From Minicystis rosea (GTDB lineage Bacteria > Myxococcota_A > Polyangia > Polyangiales > Polyangiaceae): 64,000 nt of DNA. The notes beneath the pieces are model-generated. The model saw only the letters and a program-made list of their open reading frames with translations, had not been told where the DNA came from and searched no databases. Made by a program: the position numbers and the translations under genes. Below, piece by piece: positions 31,680 through 40,193 of this stretch (position 1 is its first letter; each line of letters opens with the position of its first letter). The stretch lies in assembly GCA_001931535.1 (NCBI GenBank), contig CP016211.1, positions 701,001 through 765,000 of the forward strand, written 5' to 3'.

Positions 31680-32503
31680 GCGATCTCGATCCCTCCGCCC
31701 GCGGAATCCTCGACGCCGGCCGCGACGGCGACGACCCCACCCCGGACGATCGCGCCCGCATCCGCGCCTCGCTGATGCGCGCCATCGCTGCCGGAAGCGC
31801 GGCCGCCATCGCCGGCGAAACCGGCGCTGCCGCCGCCGCACCCGCTGCCGCACCGCTCGCGCTTGGATGGAAGCTCGCGGCCGCCGTCACCGCCGTCCTG
31901 CTCGCGAGCTCGGGCCTGTATTTCACGCGTGAGCATCACACCGCTCCCGCTGTCATCACCACCGCATCTGCGAGCGCCGCGCCGCCCGCGCCCATCCCCG
32001 AGCCCAGCGCATCGGCTGCCGATCCCATCGCGCCTCCCGTCGTGACCGCGCCTTCTGCCGTCGTCATCGCGCCGCGATCCAGCGTCGAGCATTCCCCATC
32101 GTTTCCGCGTCCCGTTGCAACAGCCTCGCCCACGGCGCCCGCATCCTCCATCGCCATGCCTCCCATCGTCGCGATCGCGGCGCCCGACGCGCCTCCTCCT
32201 CCTGCGACCGCTGCACCCGAGGCGCCCCGACCGCCGCCCGATTCGCTCGCTGCCGAAACTCAGAGCCTGCGTGAAGCGCATGGCGTGCTGCAAGGCGGTG
32301 ATGCTTCCCGTGCCCTCGCGCTCCTCGACGAGAAGGCCGCGGCGGGCGCGAAGCTCCGTGAAGAGCGCGGCGCGCTCCGCGTGCTCGCCCTCTGCCAGCT
32401 CGGCAAAGTCGAAGAGGCCCGCGCCGCCGCGCAGCGCTTCTTTCTCGAAAACCCTCAATCACCGCTCGCCGCCCGGGTCCGCGCTTCTTGCATCGGCCCA
32501 TGA
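31676..32503 (+). CDS. Membrane protein coupled to the ECF sigma factor, probable anti-sigma-like partner
   Basis: The 275-residue protein has a cytoplasmic N-terminus of about 60 residues (MSDLDPSARGILDAGRDGDD), a single membrane helix (LGWKLAAAVTAVLLASSGLYF, about 62-82), a long Pro/Ala/Ser periplasmic stretch to about 190, and a helical TPR-like end. That end has REAHGVLQGGDASRALALLD and LALCQLGKVEEARAAAQRFF. No zinc-binding HxxxCxxC anti-sigma motif is present. Position and topology suggest regulation of the sigma factor, but the sequence alone does not prove it. The ATG overlaps the sigma gene stop. Confidence 0.72.
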   Translation: MSDLDPSARGILDAGRDGDDPTPDDRARIRASLMRAIAAGSAAAIAGETGAAAAAPAAAPLALGWKLAAAVTAVLLASSGLYFTREHHTAPAVITTASASAAPPAPIPEPSASAADPIAPPVVTAPSAVVIAPRSSVEHSPSFPRPVATASPTAPASSIAMPPIVAIAAPDAPPPPATAAPEAPRPPPDSLAAETQSLREAHGVLQGGDASRALALLDEKAAAGAKLREERGALRVLALCQLGKVEEARAAAQRFFLENPQSPLAARVRASCIGP

Positions 32504-32634
32504 TGATTTCGTCACGGGAGCGCCGGCCCTCGGCCACGAACCCAGCGACATCGACGAGGCCGAGAGGACACCTCGTCGCGCACCGGGCCGCTCGTGGCCC
32601 TCGCTTCGCGCCCTCGCGGCGCAGAGGAGACTCC

Positions 32635-33714
32635 ATGCTTCGCCACTCGCTTTGGAAAGCTGCATTCCCGCTCTTCGCGCTGCTCGTTCCCGTCGTCTCG
32701 GGCGCTTGCAACAACGGTGAGATCCCCATTGGCCAGGATCAACAACCCGTCTCCTGTACGGCCGACAGCGACTGTCCCAGCGGAAAGCTCTGCGCCTCCG
32801 GCTTCTGCGCCAAAGCCTGTACCGCCGACTCCGAGTGTTCGGCGAGCCAGGCCTGTATCGCGGGTGCCTGCCAGACCGCGCCCACCTGTACCCCCGCGGC
32901 CGAAGTCTGCGACGGCATCGACAACGACTGCAACGGCACCGTGGACGACGGCGCCCAATGTCCCGGCGGCGGGAGCTGCATCAACGGACAGTGCGTATCC
33001 AACGCCTGCACCGTGGACAGCGATTGCACGGTGGCCCAAGCGTGCGTGAACGGCCAATGCACCACCGCCGGCGCCTGCGCCAGCGACGCGGACTGCACGG
33101 CGGCGCAAGCATGCATCAACGGCCAATGCACCTCGGCTTCCTGTACCCCCACGGCCGAGGTCTGCGACGGCATCGACAACGATTGCAACGGCACCGTGGA
33201 CGACGGCGCTCAATGTCCCGGCGGTGGGAGCTGCGTCAACGGACAGTGTGAATCCAACACCTGTGTCGCGGACAGCGACTGCACGGCGACCGAAGCATGC
33301 ATCAACGGTCAATGCACCTCGGCCACCGCCTGCGCCAGCGACGCGGACTGCACGGCGGCGCAAGCGTGCATCAATGGCCAATGCACCTCGGCTTCCTGCT
33401 CGTGCGGTGATGGCTTTTGCGATGCGCAGTGCGGCGAGGCGCCTGCTTCCTGCCCGCAGGACTGCGGTGCGCCGGCCTGCGCGACGGACAGCGAGTGCGG
33501 TGCGCACAGTGCCTGTGTGAGCGGCTTCTGCGGCTGCCAGAGCGGTTGGGTCGACGCCGATCAGAACGCCGCCAACGGCTGCGAGCATGCTTGTCCGGGC
33601 GGCGGCGCGGAGATCTGCGACGGCATCGACAACGACTGCAATGGCATCGTCGACGATGGAGCGCTCTGCGCCCCCGGGCAGACCTGCCAGAACGGTGTTT
33701 GCGTGGTGCTGTGA
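32635..33714 (+). CDS. Cys-rich MopE-like repeat lipoprotein
   Basis: The 359-residue product has a signal ending VSGAC (lipobox Cys near 23), with AGAGGAG before ATG 32635. Three copies of a MopE-type motif (VCDGIDNDCNGTVDDG or close) are each followed by a Cys-rich stretch with DSDCTxxxACxNGQC repeats. The C-terminal quarter has CGDGFCDAQCGE and SECGAHSACVSGFCGCQ. MopE-type motifs occur in secreted, sometimes copper-binding, surface proteins. More than 60 cysteines suggest dense disulfides. Two 255-bp DNA units repeat in tandem inside. It follows the ECF-membrane pair by 131 bases and may belong to its regulon. Confidence 0.82.
   Translation: MLRHSLWKAAFPLFALLVPVVSGACNNGEIPIGQDQQPVSCTADSDCPSGKLCASGFCAKACTADSECSASQACIAGACQTAPTCTPAAEVCDGIDNDCNGTVDDGAQCPGGGSCINGQCVSNACTVDSDCTVAQACVNGQCTTAGACASDADCTAAQACINGQCTSASCTPTAEVCDGIDNDCNGTVDDGAQCPGGGSCVNGQCESNTCVADSDCTATEACINGQCTSATACASDADCTAAQACINGQCTSASCSCGDGFCDAQCGEAPASCPQDCGAPACATDSECGAHSACVSGFCGCQSGWVDADQNAANGCEHACPGGGAEICDGIDNDCNGIVDDGALCAPGQTCQNGVCVVL
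32885..33394 (+). repeat. Two tandem 255-bp units within the Cys-rich lipoprotein gene
   Basis: Unit one (32885-33139) and unit two (33140-33394) begin with CCTGTACCCCC and keep the same order of motifs. A third unit begins at 33395 but diverges at once. The 85-residue period shows recent duplication and a substrate for length change by recombination. Confidence 0.8.
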
Positions 33715-33772
33715 GACCGCCGCATGGGGTGGCGCGAACCTCCCGCCACCCTGTGGGTGTATCCGATCGTTT

Positions 33773-34063
33773 TCACTGCGGCGTGCACGCCGGCTCCACC
33801 ACGACCACCACCGGCGCCGCCTGCGCGCGGCGTCGGGCCGCGGCGCGCTCGGCTTCCTGGCGCGCCCGCTCCTGCGCCATCGCCTCGCGCGCGCTCTCTT
33901 CGCGGGTTCGTGCTTCCTCGATCGCGGAGATCTCGCTCGCGACGGTGGCCGTCGCGGCGATGAGCTCCATGCCGGCGGCGAACGCCAGGAAGCCGTTCTT
34001 TCCGCAACCGGTGGTGAAGAGGGCGAGGGAGGCGGCGAGGATGAGAAGCTTGGCTCGGGTCAT
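33773..34063 (-). CDS. Small coiled-coil lipoprotein
   Basis: The 96-residue product has a lipoprotein signal (KLLILAASLALFTTGC), then GKNGFLAFAAGMELIAATAT, then a charged helix (ISAIEEARTREESAREAMAQ and onward) rich in Glu, Arg and Ala that should form a coiled coil. It ends in VVVVVEPACTPQ. GGGAG precedes ATG 34063; ATG 34075 is an alternative. The function is unknown; short Lpp-like envelope anchors have this design. It lies 59 bases from the convergent Cys-rich lipoprotein gene stop. Confidence 0.65.
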   Translation of the reverse strand: MTRAKLLILAASLALFTTGCGKNGFLAFAAGMELIAATATVASEISAIEEARTREESAREAMAQERARQEAERAAARRRAQAAPVVVVVEPACTPQ

Positions 34064-34110
34064 GTCCGCTCCCATGTCCAAGGAGCGTGCCACCGAGCCT
34101 CGCGGCGATA

Positions 34111-34995
34111 TCAGGTCTCGACGGCGGCTTCGACGGTGGGCGCCGTGAGCTGCTCTTCGGAGGGACGCGAGTCCCGCACGTGGCGCGGCGGTGCGTGCAG
34201 ATCCCACACGAGGCCGAGCGCCTGCATGACCTTGAGGATGTAAAAGGTCATGTCGATCTCCCACCAATAAAAACCCTGTCGCACCGAGCGCTGATAATAA
34301 TGGTGGTTGTTGTGCCAGCCCTCGCCCATCGTCACGAGGGCGAGAATCAGGCTGTTTCGGCTGTTGTCCGTGGTCACGTAGCGCCGCCGCCCGAAGACGT
34401 GCGTGAGCGAGTTGATGGTGAAGGTGCCGTGCCAGAGCATCACGGTCGACACGAGCAGGCCCCACACGAGCGCGTGCCACCCGCCGATGAGGAACAGGCT
34501 CACGCCGAGCACCGTCGGCGGCACGAGGTGCCATGACTCGAGCCACACGAGCTCGGGGAACTTCTCCAGATCACGGACCTTGTCGCGCTCCGTATTCTCG
34601 TACTTGGCCGACATGATCCAACCGACGTGGCTCCACCAGAAGCCGTCCATCAGCACGGAGTGCACGTCACCGGGCTTGTCGGAGAGCTTGTGATGCACGC
34701 GGTGGTGACTCGCCCACCAGAGCACGCCCTTTTGGGCGCTCGACGTCGCGAGGAGCGCGAAGAGAAACTGCATCACGCGTCCGGTGCGGAAGCTGCGATG
34801 GGAGAAATATCGGTGATATCCGGCAGTCACCCCGAACATGCGCACGTAGTAGAGCGCGACGGCCAGGGCGAACCCCTTCCACGACCAGCCCAGGACGGCC
34901 ACGCCCACGACGGCGCTCAAGTGGATGAGGATGAATGGGATCGATTTCCCCCACGAGATGCGCTTGTCGGGCCTGCCCGCTGCGAGGCTGCTCAT
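34111..34995 (-). CDS. Acyl-CoA/fatty-acid delta-9-type desaturase
   Basis: The 294-residue membrane protein has the three His boxes of the stearoyl-CoA desaturase family: HRYFSH (near 61), HRVHH (near 98) and HNNHH (near 235). It also has WWASHHR, TINSLTHVFGRRRYVT and four hydrophobic helices in pairs. It would place a cis double bond in an acyl chain using a di-iron centre, with electrons from a partner not in the window. The length is close to bacterial DesC. The C-terminus has a Pro/Glu-rich tail. ATG 34995 is clear. The bacterial family often adapts membrane fluidity. Confidence 0.9.
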   Translation of the reverse strand: MSSLAAGRPDKRISWGKSIPFILIHLSAVVGVAVLGWSWKGFALAVALYYVRMFGVTAGYHRYFSHRSFRTGRVMQFLFALLATSSAQKGVLWWASHHRVHHKLSDKPGDVHSVLMDGFWWSHVGWIMSAKYENTERDKVRDLEKFPELVWLESWHLVPPTVLGVSLFLIGGWHALVWGLLVSTVMLWHGTFTINSLTHVFGRRRYVTTDNSRNSLILALVTMGEGWHNNHHYYQRSVRQGFYWWEIDMTFYILKVMQALGLVWDLHAPPRHVRDSRPSEEQLTAPTVEAAVET

Positions 34996-35381
34996 GCCTC
35001 TGACGATAGAGTGCCCTCCGTCAGGATTTCGTCAGGGAAGAGCCACGTTTGCTGCCGTTCGGCCTGTTCGCTCGACGTGACGCAAAGCGTGCGCGCCGCT
35101 GCGTGACCCGCATCGGCTCTCGGTGATGACGCGACATCGACGGACGCGTTCGCGCATCCCGGAGATCGATCGAAGCAGGAAGACGCCTTTCTCACGGCCT
35201 CTCGCGCCCTGTCAGCGCCCATCGATGACTCGTCGCCGTCGGCGAGCGACACGTGGAGATGGCCTTCGAGGTCGGCGTGAAGAAGCGCGCGCAGGCGCCG
35301 AAATGAGCATCGGCGCAGCTGGAGCGGCGAGCGAAGGGGAGGGAAGGCGCGCGGCCCGATGGCGAGGTCGCGCGCTGCGCG
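34996..35381. other. Spacer of 386 bases, no supported gene
   Basis: A minus-strand open frame of 86 residues (34992-35252) abuts the desaturase start but shows mixed third positions and no domain, so I do not call it. Several ACGCGTTCGCG-like short palindromes are present. It should hold the desaturase promoter. Confidence 0.35.
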
Positions 35382-36272
35382 TCAGATCTCGCCGTAGGCG
35401 CGGGCGATCACCCGGCGCGCCACGGTTTGAATGCCGGTGTGCTCGAAGTAGTTGGTCGCGAGGTCGATGCCGGCGGCCACGTAGTCGAGCCGATGGTCGG
35501 CGATCTCGAGGTAATCCTTCACGCGCGCGAGCACGCCTTCGCGCTCGATGCCCTTGCTCTCGACGAAGTTGGTGATGGCGCCGGTCGCCGCGCCGAGGTT
35601 CTCCTTCAAGAGCTGGCGCTTCTCACCGATGCTGACGCCGGGCAGGTGCTCCATGATGCGCGCGAAGCGCGGGTGATCGCTGAGATCGAAGTCGGAGAGC
35701 TCCATCAGGAGATCGGTGATCTGCGTGAGGAAGTCCGGCCCGAGCGGGATCATGCAATCGCAGGCGATCCACGCGGCGAGGCGCATCGACTCCTCCTTTT
35801 CGTACGAAGCGAGCGCCGACGCGAAGTCGCCCACGCTGTCGCCGGGGAGGCCGTTGCAGTAACAGAACGCGGCCAGCTCGGCGACGAGCTTCACGCCGGC
35901 ATCGACCGCCTGGGTGGTGTCGGCCTTGGGCGTGATGTTGGCGAGGAAGCCGAGCCACTCGGACCCTTCGCCGATCTTGCGCGCCATCGCGGCCATGCCG
36001 GCGAGGCCGCTGGTGTCGTCGACGAGGCGGAAGATCTGCACCGCGCGCTGGTAGCCCTGATCGGGATCCTTGTAGAGCATGATGGCGCGCTCGCCGACGC
36101 GCTGGATCAGCTCTTGATCCTCCTCGCCGGTGACGTGCCGAATCATCCCCTCGAAGCTCGTGATGTTCTGCCACTCGCCGGGCACGATGTAGTCGAGCGC
36201 GCCCAGGAGGCGCGTCGTCATGCTCTTCTCCGGCAGCTCTTCCAAGATCTCGTGGATGTTCTCGTCGCTCAT
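35382..36272 (-). CDS. Conserved-looking hypothetical soluble protein
   Basis: The 296-residue protein has a clear ATG at 36272 with GAGGAG five bases upstream. It is acidic and helical, without signal peptide or membrane helices. Notable stretches are WQNITSFEGMIRHVTGEEDQ, FRLVDDTSGLAGMAAMARKI, CYCNGLPGDSVGDFASALAS and DYVAAGIDLATNYFEHTGIQ. I do not recognise a family; the helix pattern suggests a stack of helical repeats. It seems monocistronic, since a repeat-bearing spacer separates it from the upstream lipoprotein. No function is proposed. Confidence 0.72.
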   Translation of the reverse strand: MSDENIHEILEELPEKSMTTRLLGALDYIVPGEWQNITSFEGMIRHVTGEEDQELIQRVGERAIMLYKDPDQGYQRAVQIFRLVDDTSGLAGMAAMARKIGEGSEWLGFLANITPKADTTQAVDAGVKLVAELAAFCYCNGLPGDSVGDFASALASYEKEESMRLAAWIACDCMIPLGPDFLTQITDLLMELSDFDLSDHPRFARIMEHLPGVSIGEKRQLLKENLGAATGAITNFVESKGIEREGVLARVKDYLEIADHRLDYVAAGIDLATNYFEHTGIQTVARRVIARAYGEI

Positions 36273-36358
36273 GGGGCTCCTCGGGTCGATCAGCGGCTGG
36301 CTCGTCCAGCCCGGGATTGCAGGTCGTGATCCAAGGCTGGTGCGTCCAGCCTGGGGCT

Positions 36359-36424
36359 TGGGGCCGCTCGCGGCCCCATCGTGATCCAAGGGTTTGGGGC
36401 CGCTCGCGGCCCCATCATGATCAA
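36359..36424. repeat. Two tandem GGGGCCGCTCGCGGCCCC palindromic repeats
   Basis: The unit is a perfect GGGGCC...GGCCCC hairpin (inner GCTCGC) followed by ATCGTGATC or ATCATGATC, with a period of 35 bases. A third fragment (GTCGTGATCCAAGG) lies at 36323-36336. The last copy touches the stop of the lipoprotein gene. Diverged relatives lie at 25338-25413. Confidence 0.65.
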
Positions 36425-36897
36425 AGCCCGCCGAGGCCGGCGAGATCGAAGCGCTCGATCCAGGCTTTGCGCGCGTCGGCGTCGAGCGATTGGCTCGACA
36501 CCTTCACTTGATAGCGATCCTTCACCAGGAGCGCCGATTGGTTCTTGCCGACGGTGACGAGCGGATAGCCGCGCACCTTCTCGCTCGCGCTCGCGAACTT
36601 GCTCTTGGCGTCGGGCTCGTTGAGCGTGTCGGAGATGCTGAGCACGGCCACGTCCTTGCCGTCCTTCTTCAGCTTGGCCTCGGCATAGCCGGGCTTCTCC
36701 GCGGTGTAGACGCGGCTGTGGCCGTCGGTGGAATCCGCCGGGAAGAACTTGTTGAACGCGGATCCCGGCTTCGATCCTTCGGCGGTGATGGCAGTGGGTT
36801 TGGACGAGGCGGCTTGATCCCACCGCGTCGGCTCTTTGCTGCACGCAGCGAGCGAGAGGGCCAGCGCGAGGAGCCACGGGAGAGGACGCATGGTCAT
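36421..36897 (-). CDS. Hypothetical lipoprotein
   Basis: The 158-residue product has a lipoprotein signal (MRPLPWLLALALSLAAC) and a mature part with SAFNKFFPADSTDGHSRVYT, AKLKKDGKDVAVLSISDTLN and KFASASEKVRGYPLVTVGKN. It looks like a single alpha/beta domain of unknown family. ATG 36897 is used; ATG 36891 is possible and would start directly at the signal. It may have a PsiF/DUF4367-like role, but I cannot support a family. The stop abuts a palindromic repeat. Confidence 0.68.
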   Translation of the reverse strand: MTMRPLPWLLALALSLAACSKEPTRWDQAASSKPTAITAEGSKPGSAFNKFFPADSTDGHSRVYTAEKPGYAEAKLKKDGKDVAVLSISDTLNEPDAKSKFASASEKVRGYPLVTVGKNQSALLVKDRYQVKVSSQSLDADARKAWIERFDLAGLGGL

Positions 36898-37007
36898 GGC
36901 GCTTTCCCACATGGCAGCGCTGCACCGGCGCCGCAAGAGTCACCCGAGGTCGACCGCGTCTCCGGGGCAGGCAGCCTCATGGAAACACCCAGTTGAGCGC
37001 GAGCGCG

Positions 37008-37856
37008 TCACTCGCTCGCGGGATGCCAGCCGGGCCCGCGGAAGATGCGGCCCATGGCCTCACCGAAGCTCTTCGCGCGGGCCACGTCGCGGCCGAGCGC
37101 GGCATATTCGTGGAAAGCGATCCGCAACGGATTGTACGTCTCGATGTCCTTCGTCAGCCCGTAGACGACGCGCGCCTTCTCCTCTTCGAACGTGCCCAAG
37201 AGGCGGTCCCAGACGATGAAGATCCCGCCGTAGTTCTTGTCGAGATACTCGGTGTTCTTGCCGTGATGAACGCGGTGGTGCGACGGCGTGTTGAAGATGA
37301 GCTCGATGGGGCGCGGCAGCTTCCCCACGGCCTCGGTGTGCACCCAGAATTGATAGATGAGGTTGAGGCCGTTCGAGACGAGGATCATCCACGGCCGCAC
37401 GCCGACGAGCGCGAGCGGCGGATAGAGCACGATGCCGAGCACCGGCGTCCACGGCTGGCGCAGCGCGGTCGAGAAATTGAAGAAGCGGCTCGAGTGGTGG
37501 TTCACGTGGCACGCCCAGAAGAGGCGCACCTCGTGCTCGAGCCGATGATGCACGTAGTACATGAAATCCCACCCCACGATCGCGGCCGTCCAGCCGAGCG
37601 CGCCGGCGCCGAGATCGAGGAGGCGATGCTCCCACGCCAACTTCGCGAGCAGGTAATACGTCGCGTTGATCGCGGTCACGAAGAGCACGGATCCCATGCC
37701 CATCGCGAGGCTCGCGGCCGTGTCCTTCCGATCCGTGTAGCCGAGCACGTCGCTGCCGCGCGCGCGCATGCGACCGAGCACCCACGGCTCGACGAGGAGC
37801 GCCGCGATGAAGGCGGGGATCGCATACAGCGTCGGATCCGGAGGCAGCTCGAGCAT
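37008..37856 (-). CDS. Fatty-acid hydroxylase/sterol desaturase family protein
   Basis: The 282-residue membrane protein has the eight-His pattern of the family: HHRLEHE (near 103), HVNHHSSRFFN (near 117), and SHHRVHHGKN (near 192). Several hydrophobic helices surround these. The best resemblance is to the alkylglycerol monooxygenase-like/sterol desaturase branch, which uses a di-iron centre for C-H hydroxylation or desaturation of a lipid. The closing region GIFIVWDRLLGTFEEE is typical. The substrate may be a sterol, fatty acid or ether lipid. It is the second di-iron lipid enzyme within 3 kb, and a sterol-reductase-like gene lies 7 kb away. Confidence 0.88.
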   Translation of the reverse strand: MLELPPDPTLYAIPAFIAALLVEPWVLGRMRARGSDVLGYTDRKDTAASLAMGMGSVLFVTAINATYYLLAKLAWEHRLLDLGAGALGWTAAIVGWDFMYYVHHRLEHEVRLFWACHVNHHSSRFFNFSTALRQPWTPVLGIVLYPPLALVGVRPWMILVSNGLNLIYQFWVHTEAVGKLPRPIELIFNTPSHHRVHHGKNTEYLDKNYGGIFIVWDRLLGTFEEEKARVVYGLTKDIETYNPLRIAFHEYAALGRDVARAKSFGEAMGRIFRGPGWHPASE

Positions 37857-37918
37857 GGCGCGATTCTACCCGGTTACACCGCGAGGCACCCTCCTATCGT
37901 CGCGCCGAGGCGCGAAGG

Positions 37919-39445
37919 TCAATCGTGCACGTAGACCAGGGTGCCTTCGCGGGCCATCGTCGCGTGCCAGCCGGGCGGCACCCGCGGATCGGTCCAGCGG
38001 AACAACCATGCTGCGTCCACGGGCGCGAGGTTCACGCAGCCGTGGCTGTGCGCGTGCCCGAAGTCGTCGTGCCAATAGGCGGCGTGCAGCGCATATCCCT
38101 TGTGGAAATACTGCACGAAAGGCACGTCGCGCAGATCGAAGGCGTCACTCGCCTCGTTCCCATCCATCGTCACGGTCACGTGCTTTTCGTAGATCTTGAA
38201 GGTGCCTTGGATGGTGGCGTGCGTCTCTTCCGGATCGCCCGTGCCGCCCACGCCGGTGGAGACGAGCGTCACGTAAACGGGCTTCGTCCCCTCATAAGCC
38301 ACCAGCGTTTGCCGTGGGATGGAGACCTCGATCCATTTGCCACCTTCCTCGGCCCAGCGCGGTGGCCGACGCATGGTCTTGACCACCACCACCTGATCTT
38401 CGCGCACCAGCGTGCCGTCACGCGCGACCACGAAGCTCGTGTCGTTCACGCGACGCACTTCCTCGGTGACGGGCACGGCCTCGCGGAAGCCGAGCACGGG
38501 GCCCACCGACAGACCGTGCGGACCATCGATGACGCGGAACGCGCCCGTGCGCCGCACGAAGGCCACCGGGAGCGTCAAGCCGTCGCCGAGCACCATCCCG
38601 GAGAAGCGGCTCTGCTCCACGATCCGCGTGCGATCGAGCGGGATCAGCTCGAGGCCCGTGGTGACGCCGAAGCGGCGTCCCTCGTGCTCGACGGTGTTGA
38701 GGAGCGCGAAGCCCGATCGACCTTTGGGGTGCCCGAGGAACACGCGACGCGGTCCGCGGTGCTCGTTCCCGAGGCCCACCGCCGCGCTGCCCGGCGTGAG
38801 CCATGCCGGGATGGGCTCGGCCGGCGGCAGGTTCGACGGCGTCAGGTTCTTGGCCAGATGATCGCGCAGGTCGGGCTCGAATCGCCGTTGATCGGCGCGG
38901 GTCGGCAAGCGCGCGTAGAGCGCGGGCGGCACCGATCGCGCGAGCGCATACAGGTACGGGAGGCCGTCTTCGCGCGGCGGGCGCGCGGCCGCCGTGACCA
39001 CGCGGTGATGCACGTCGAGCGTCGCCATCGCGCCCACGCACACGAACCCGCGCGGCTCGACGCGATACCAACCCTCGGGACAACGCGGGCCCGAAGCCAC
39101 GGGCTCGGCGCTGCGCCGCACGATCGCGCCCGCGCGCAGATACCCCAGCCGGCGCGCGCCCCAGCGCGGCTCGTCGTAGATCGAAGTCTCGGTCGCGATC
39201 GACGCGAGCTCGCCGGAGAACGCCGGATCGCGGATGTCACCGTCGATCGCCGCATCCGCGAGACCACCGTCGCCGCCGTCGATCGCGACCTCGGGGAGGG
39301 CCGTCGTGATCTCGGGCGGCGTGAGCTGCGCGGCGCGCGGCGGAGTCGCGGGCGGCTCGGCCGGCGCCTCACAGCCGGCGACGAGCGCGGCGATCCACAG
39401 GAGCGATCTCCCAGCGCCTCGGCTCACGGCGGTGGGGGCTATCAC
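37919..39445 (-). CDS. L,D-transpeptidase lipoprotein
   Basis: The 508-residue product has a lipoprotein signal (LLWIAALVAGC), a linker, an SH3-like region around residues 85-150 (TSIYDEPRWGARRLGYLRAG), and a C-terminal YkuD catalytic domain with HSHGCVNL (active-site Cys near 476). The domain makes 3-3 peptidoglycan cross-links or attaches proteins to the wall. The mid part (GLSVGPVLGFREAVPVTEEV and onward) precedes the catalytic domain and has no clear match. Codon use is normal. It is divergent from the Fis-type gene. Confidence 0.9.
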   Translation of the reverse strand: MIAPTAVSRGAGRSLLWIAALVAGCEAPAEPPATPPRAAQLTPPEITTALPEVAIDGGDGGLADAAIDGDIRDPAFSGELASIATETSIYDEPRWGARRLGYLRAGAIVRRSAEPVASGPRCPEGWYRVEPRGFVCVGAMATLDVHHRVVTAAARPPREDGLPYLYALARSVPPALYARLPTRADQRRFEPDLRDHLAKNLTPSNLPPAEPIPAWLTPGSAAVGLGNEHRGPRRVFLGHPKGRSGFALLNTVEHEGRRFGVTTGLELIPLDRTRIVEQSRFSGMVLGDGLTLPVAFVRRTGAFRVIDGPHGLSVGPVLGFREAVPVTEEVRRVNDTSFVVARDGTLVREDQVVVVKTMRRPPRWAEEGGKWIEVSIPRQTLVAYEGTKPVYVTLVSTGVGGTGDPEETHATIQGTFKIYEKHVTVTMDGNEASDAFDLRDVPFVQYFHKGYALHAAYWHDDFGHAHSHGCVNLAPVDAAWLFRWTDPRVPPGWHATMAREGTLVYVHD

Positions 39446-39619
39446 GATGCGCGGCCTTCGTGAAGGCGAAGCCGGGACAGACGTACAGGGTCGGGGCTCG
39501 CCTTACGTCTTGTTGGTGCTGTCGCAAAACGCCTGGGGCATGAAAGCTTCTATCATGGGGCTGAATGCCTCTTTCGGTCCGAGGGGCCATCCGGTCCCGG
39601 GGTCGATTGACGCGAACCC

Positions 39620-39988
39620 ATGAATCCTCGTGTGGACGCGCAATTCCGACCTCGTGGCACCCGCCTTGCTCAAGCCGGCCGCATGGTGAATGCGTCCCCG
39701 CTTCCGCGCAGCAACGAGCTCCCTCCCGCCCCGTCGAGCGACACGCACGCGGTCGGCGAGGTCGCTCCCGAGTCCGGACCGATCGCGTCTGCCGCCCCGC
39801 CGTCGCTGGACGGCGATTGGCCGACCCTCTCGGTCCTGAGCCGTCGCTACATCGATCGCGCCCTCGAGCACACGCGCGGAAACAAGACCCGCGCCGCCGA
39901 TCTCCTCGGCATCGATCGCCGCACCTTGAACCGCATCCTCGCCCGCGAGCGCGCCCGCAAGGCCGCTGCGGTCAAGGCCGCCGAGTAG
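39620..39988 (+). CDS. Fis-family helix-turn-helix protein
   Basis: The 122-residue product has an unstructured N-terminal half and a C-terminal Fis-type helix-turn-helix: SRRYIDRALEHTRGNKTRAA followed by DLLGIDRRTLNRILARERAR. This is the DNA-binding end of NtrC-like activators without the AAA+ domain. It could be a nucleoid-associated or promoter-specific regulator. ATG 39620 is the only reasonable start. The palindrome arrays begin 20 bases after its stop, so they are not in its promoter but could be its targets. Confidence 0.78.
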   Translation: MNPRVDAQFRPRGTRLAQAGRMVNASPLPRSNELPPAPSSDTHAVGEVAPESGPIASAAPPSLDGDWPTLSVLSRRYIDRALEHTRGNKTRAADLLGIDRRTLNRILARERARKAAAVKAAE

Positions 39989-40009
39989 TCCCTCTCACAC
40001 GGCGCGGGT

Positions 40010-40147
40010 GAAAGAACCTTTCGCCCCCTTCATAGAAGCGCCGTTTTCGCCTGTGGGCCGCGCCGTTGACGCGCTCGTGCTCCTTCTTCCCCGACGGCGG
40101 TGAAAGAATCTTTCGCCCCCTCGGCCGATACGCCTGAAAGAACTTTC
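40010..40147. repeat. Three GAAAG-CTTTC palindromes
   Basis: GAAAG-AAC-CTTTC at 40010-40022, GAAAG-AAT-CTTTC at 40102-40114 and GAAAG-AA-CTTTC at 40136-40147. The first two are followed by GCCCCCT and preceded by GGT, so the conserved unit is longer than the palindrome. They lie between convergent gene ends. Confidence 0.7.
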
Positions 40148-40193
40148 GGTGTCCCAGCTCACGCCGGCGCACCGCGCAGCGCCCGTGTCCGAC

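Noticed and set aside
32885..33394. Possible CRISPR array
   Set aside because: The 255-base period is coding, in frame and without unique spacers between short repeats.
34992..35252. 86-residue minus-strand frame touching the desaturase start
   Set aside because: Third positions are not clearly biased, no motif or ribosome site is seen, and the overlap alone is not enough.
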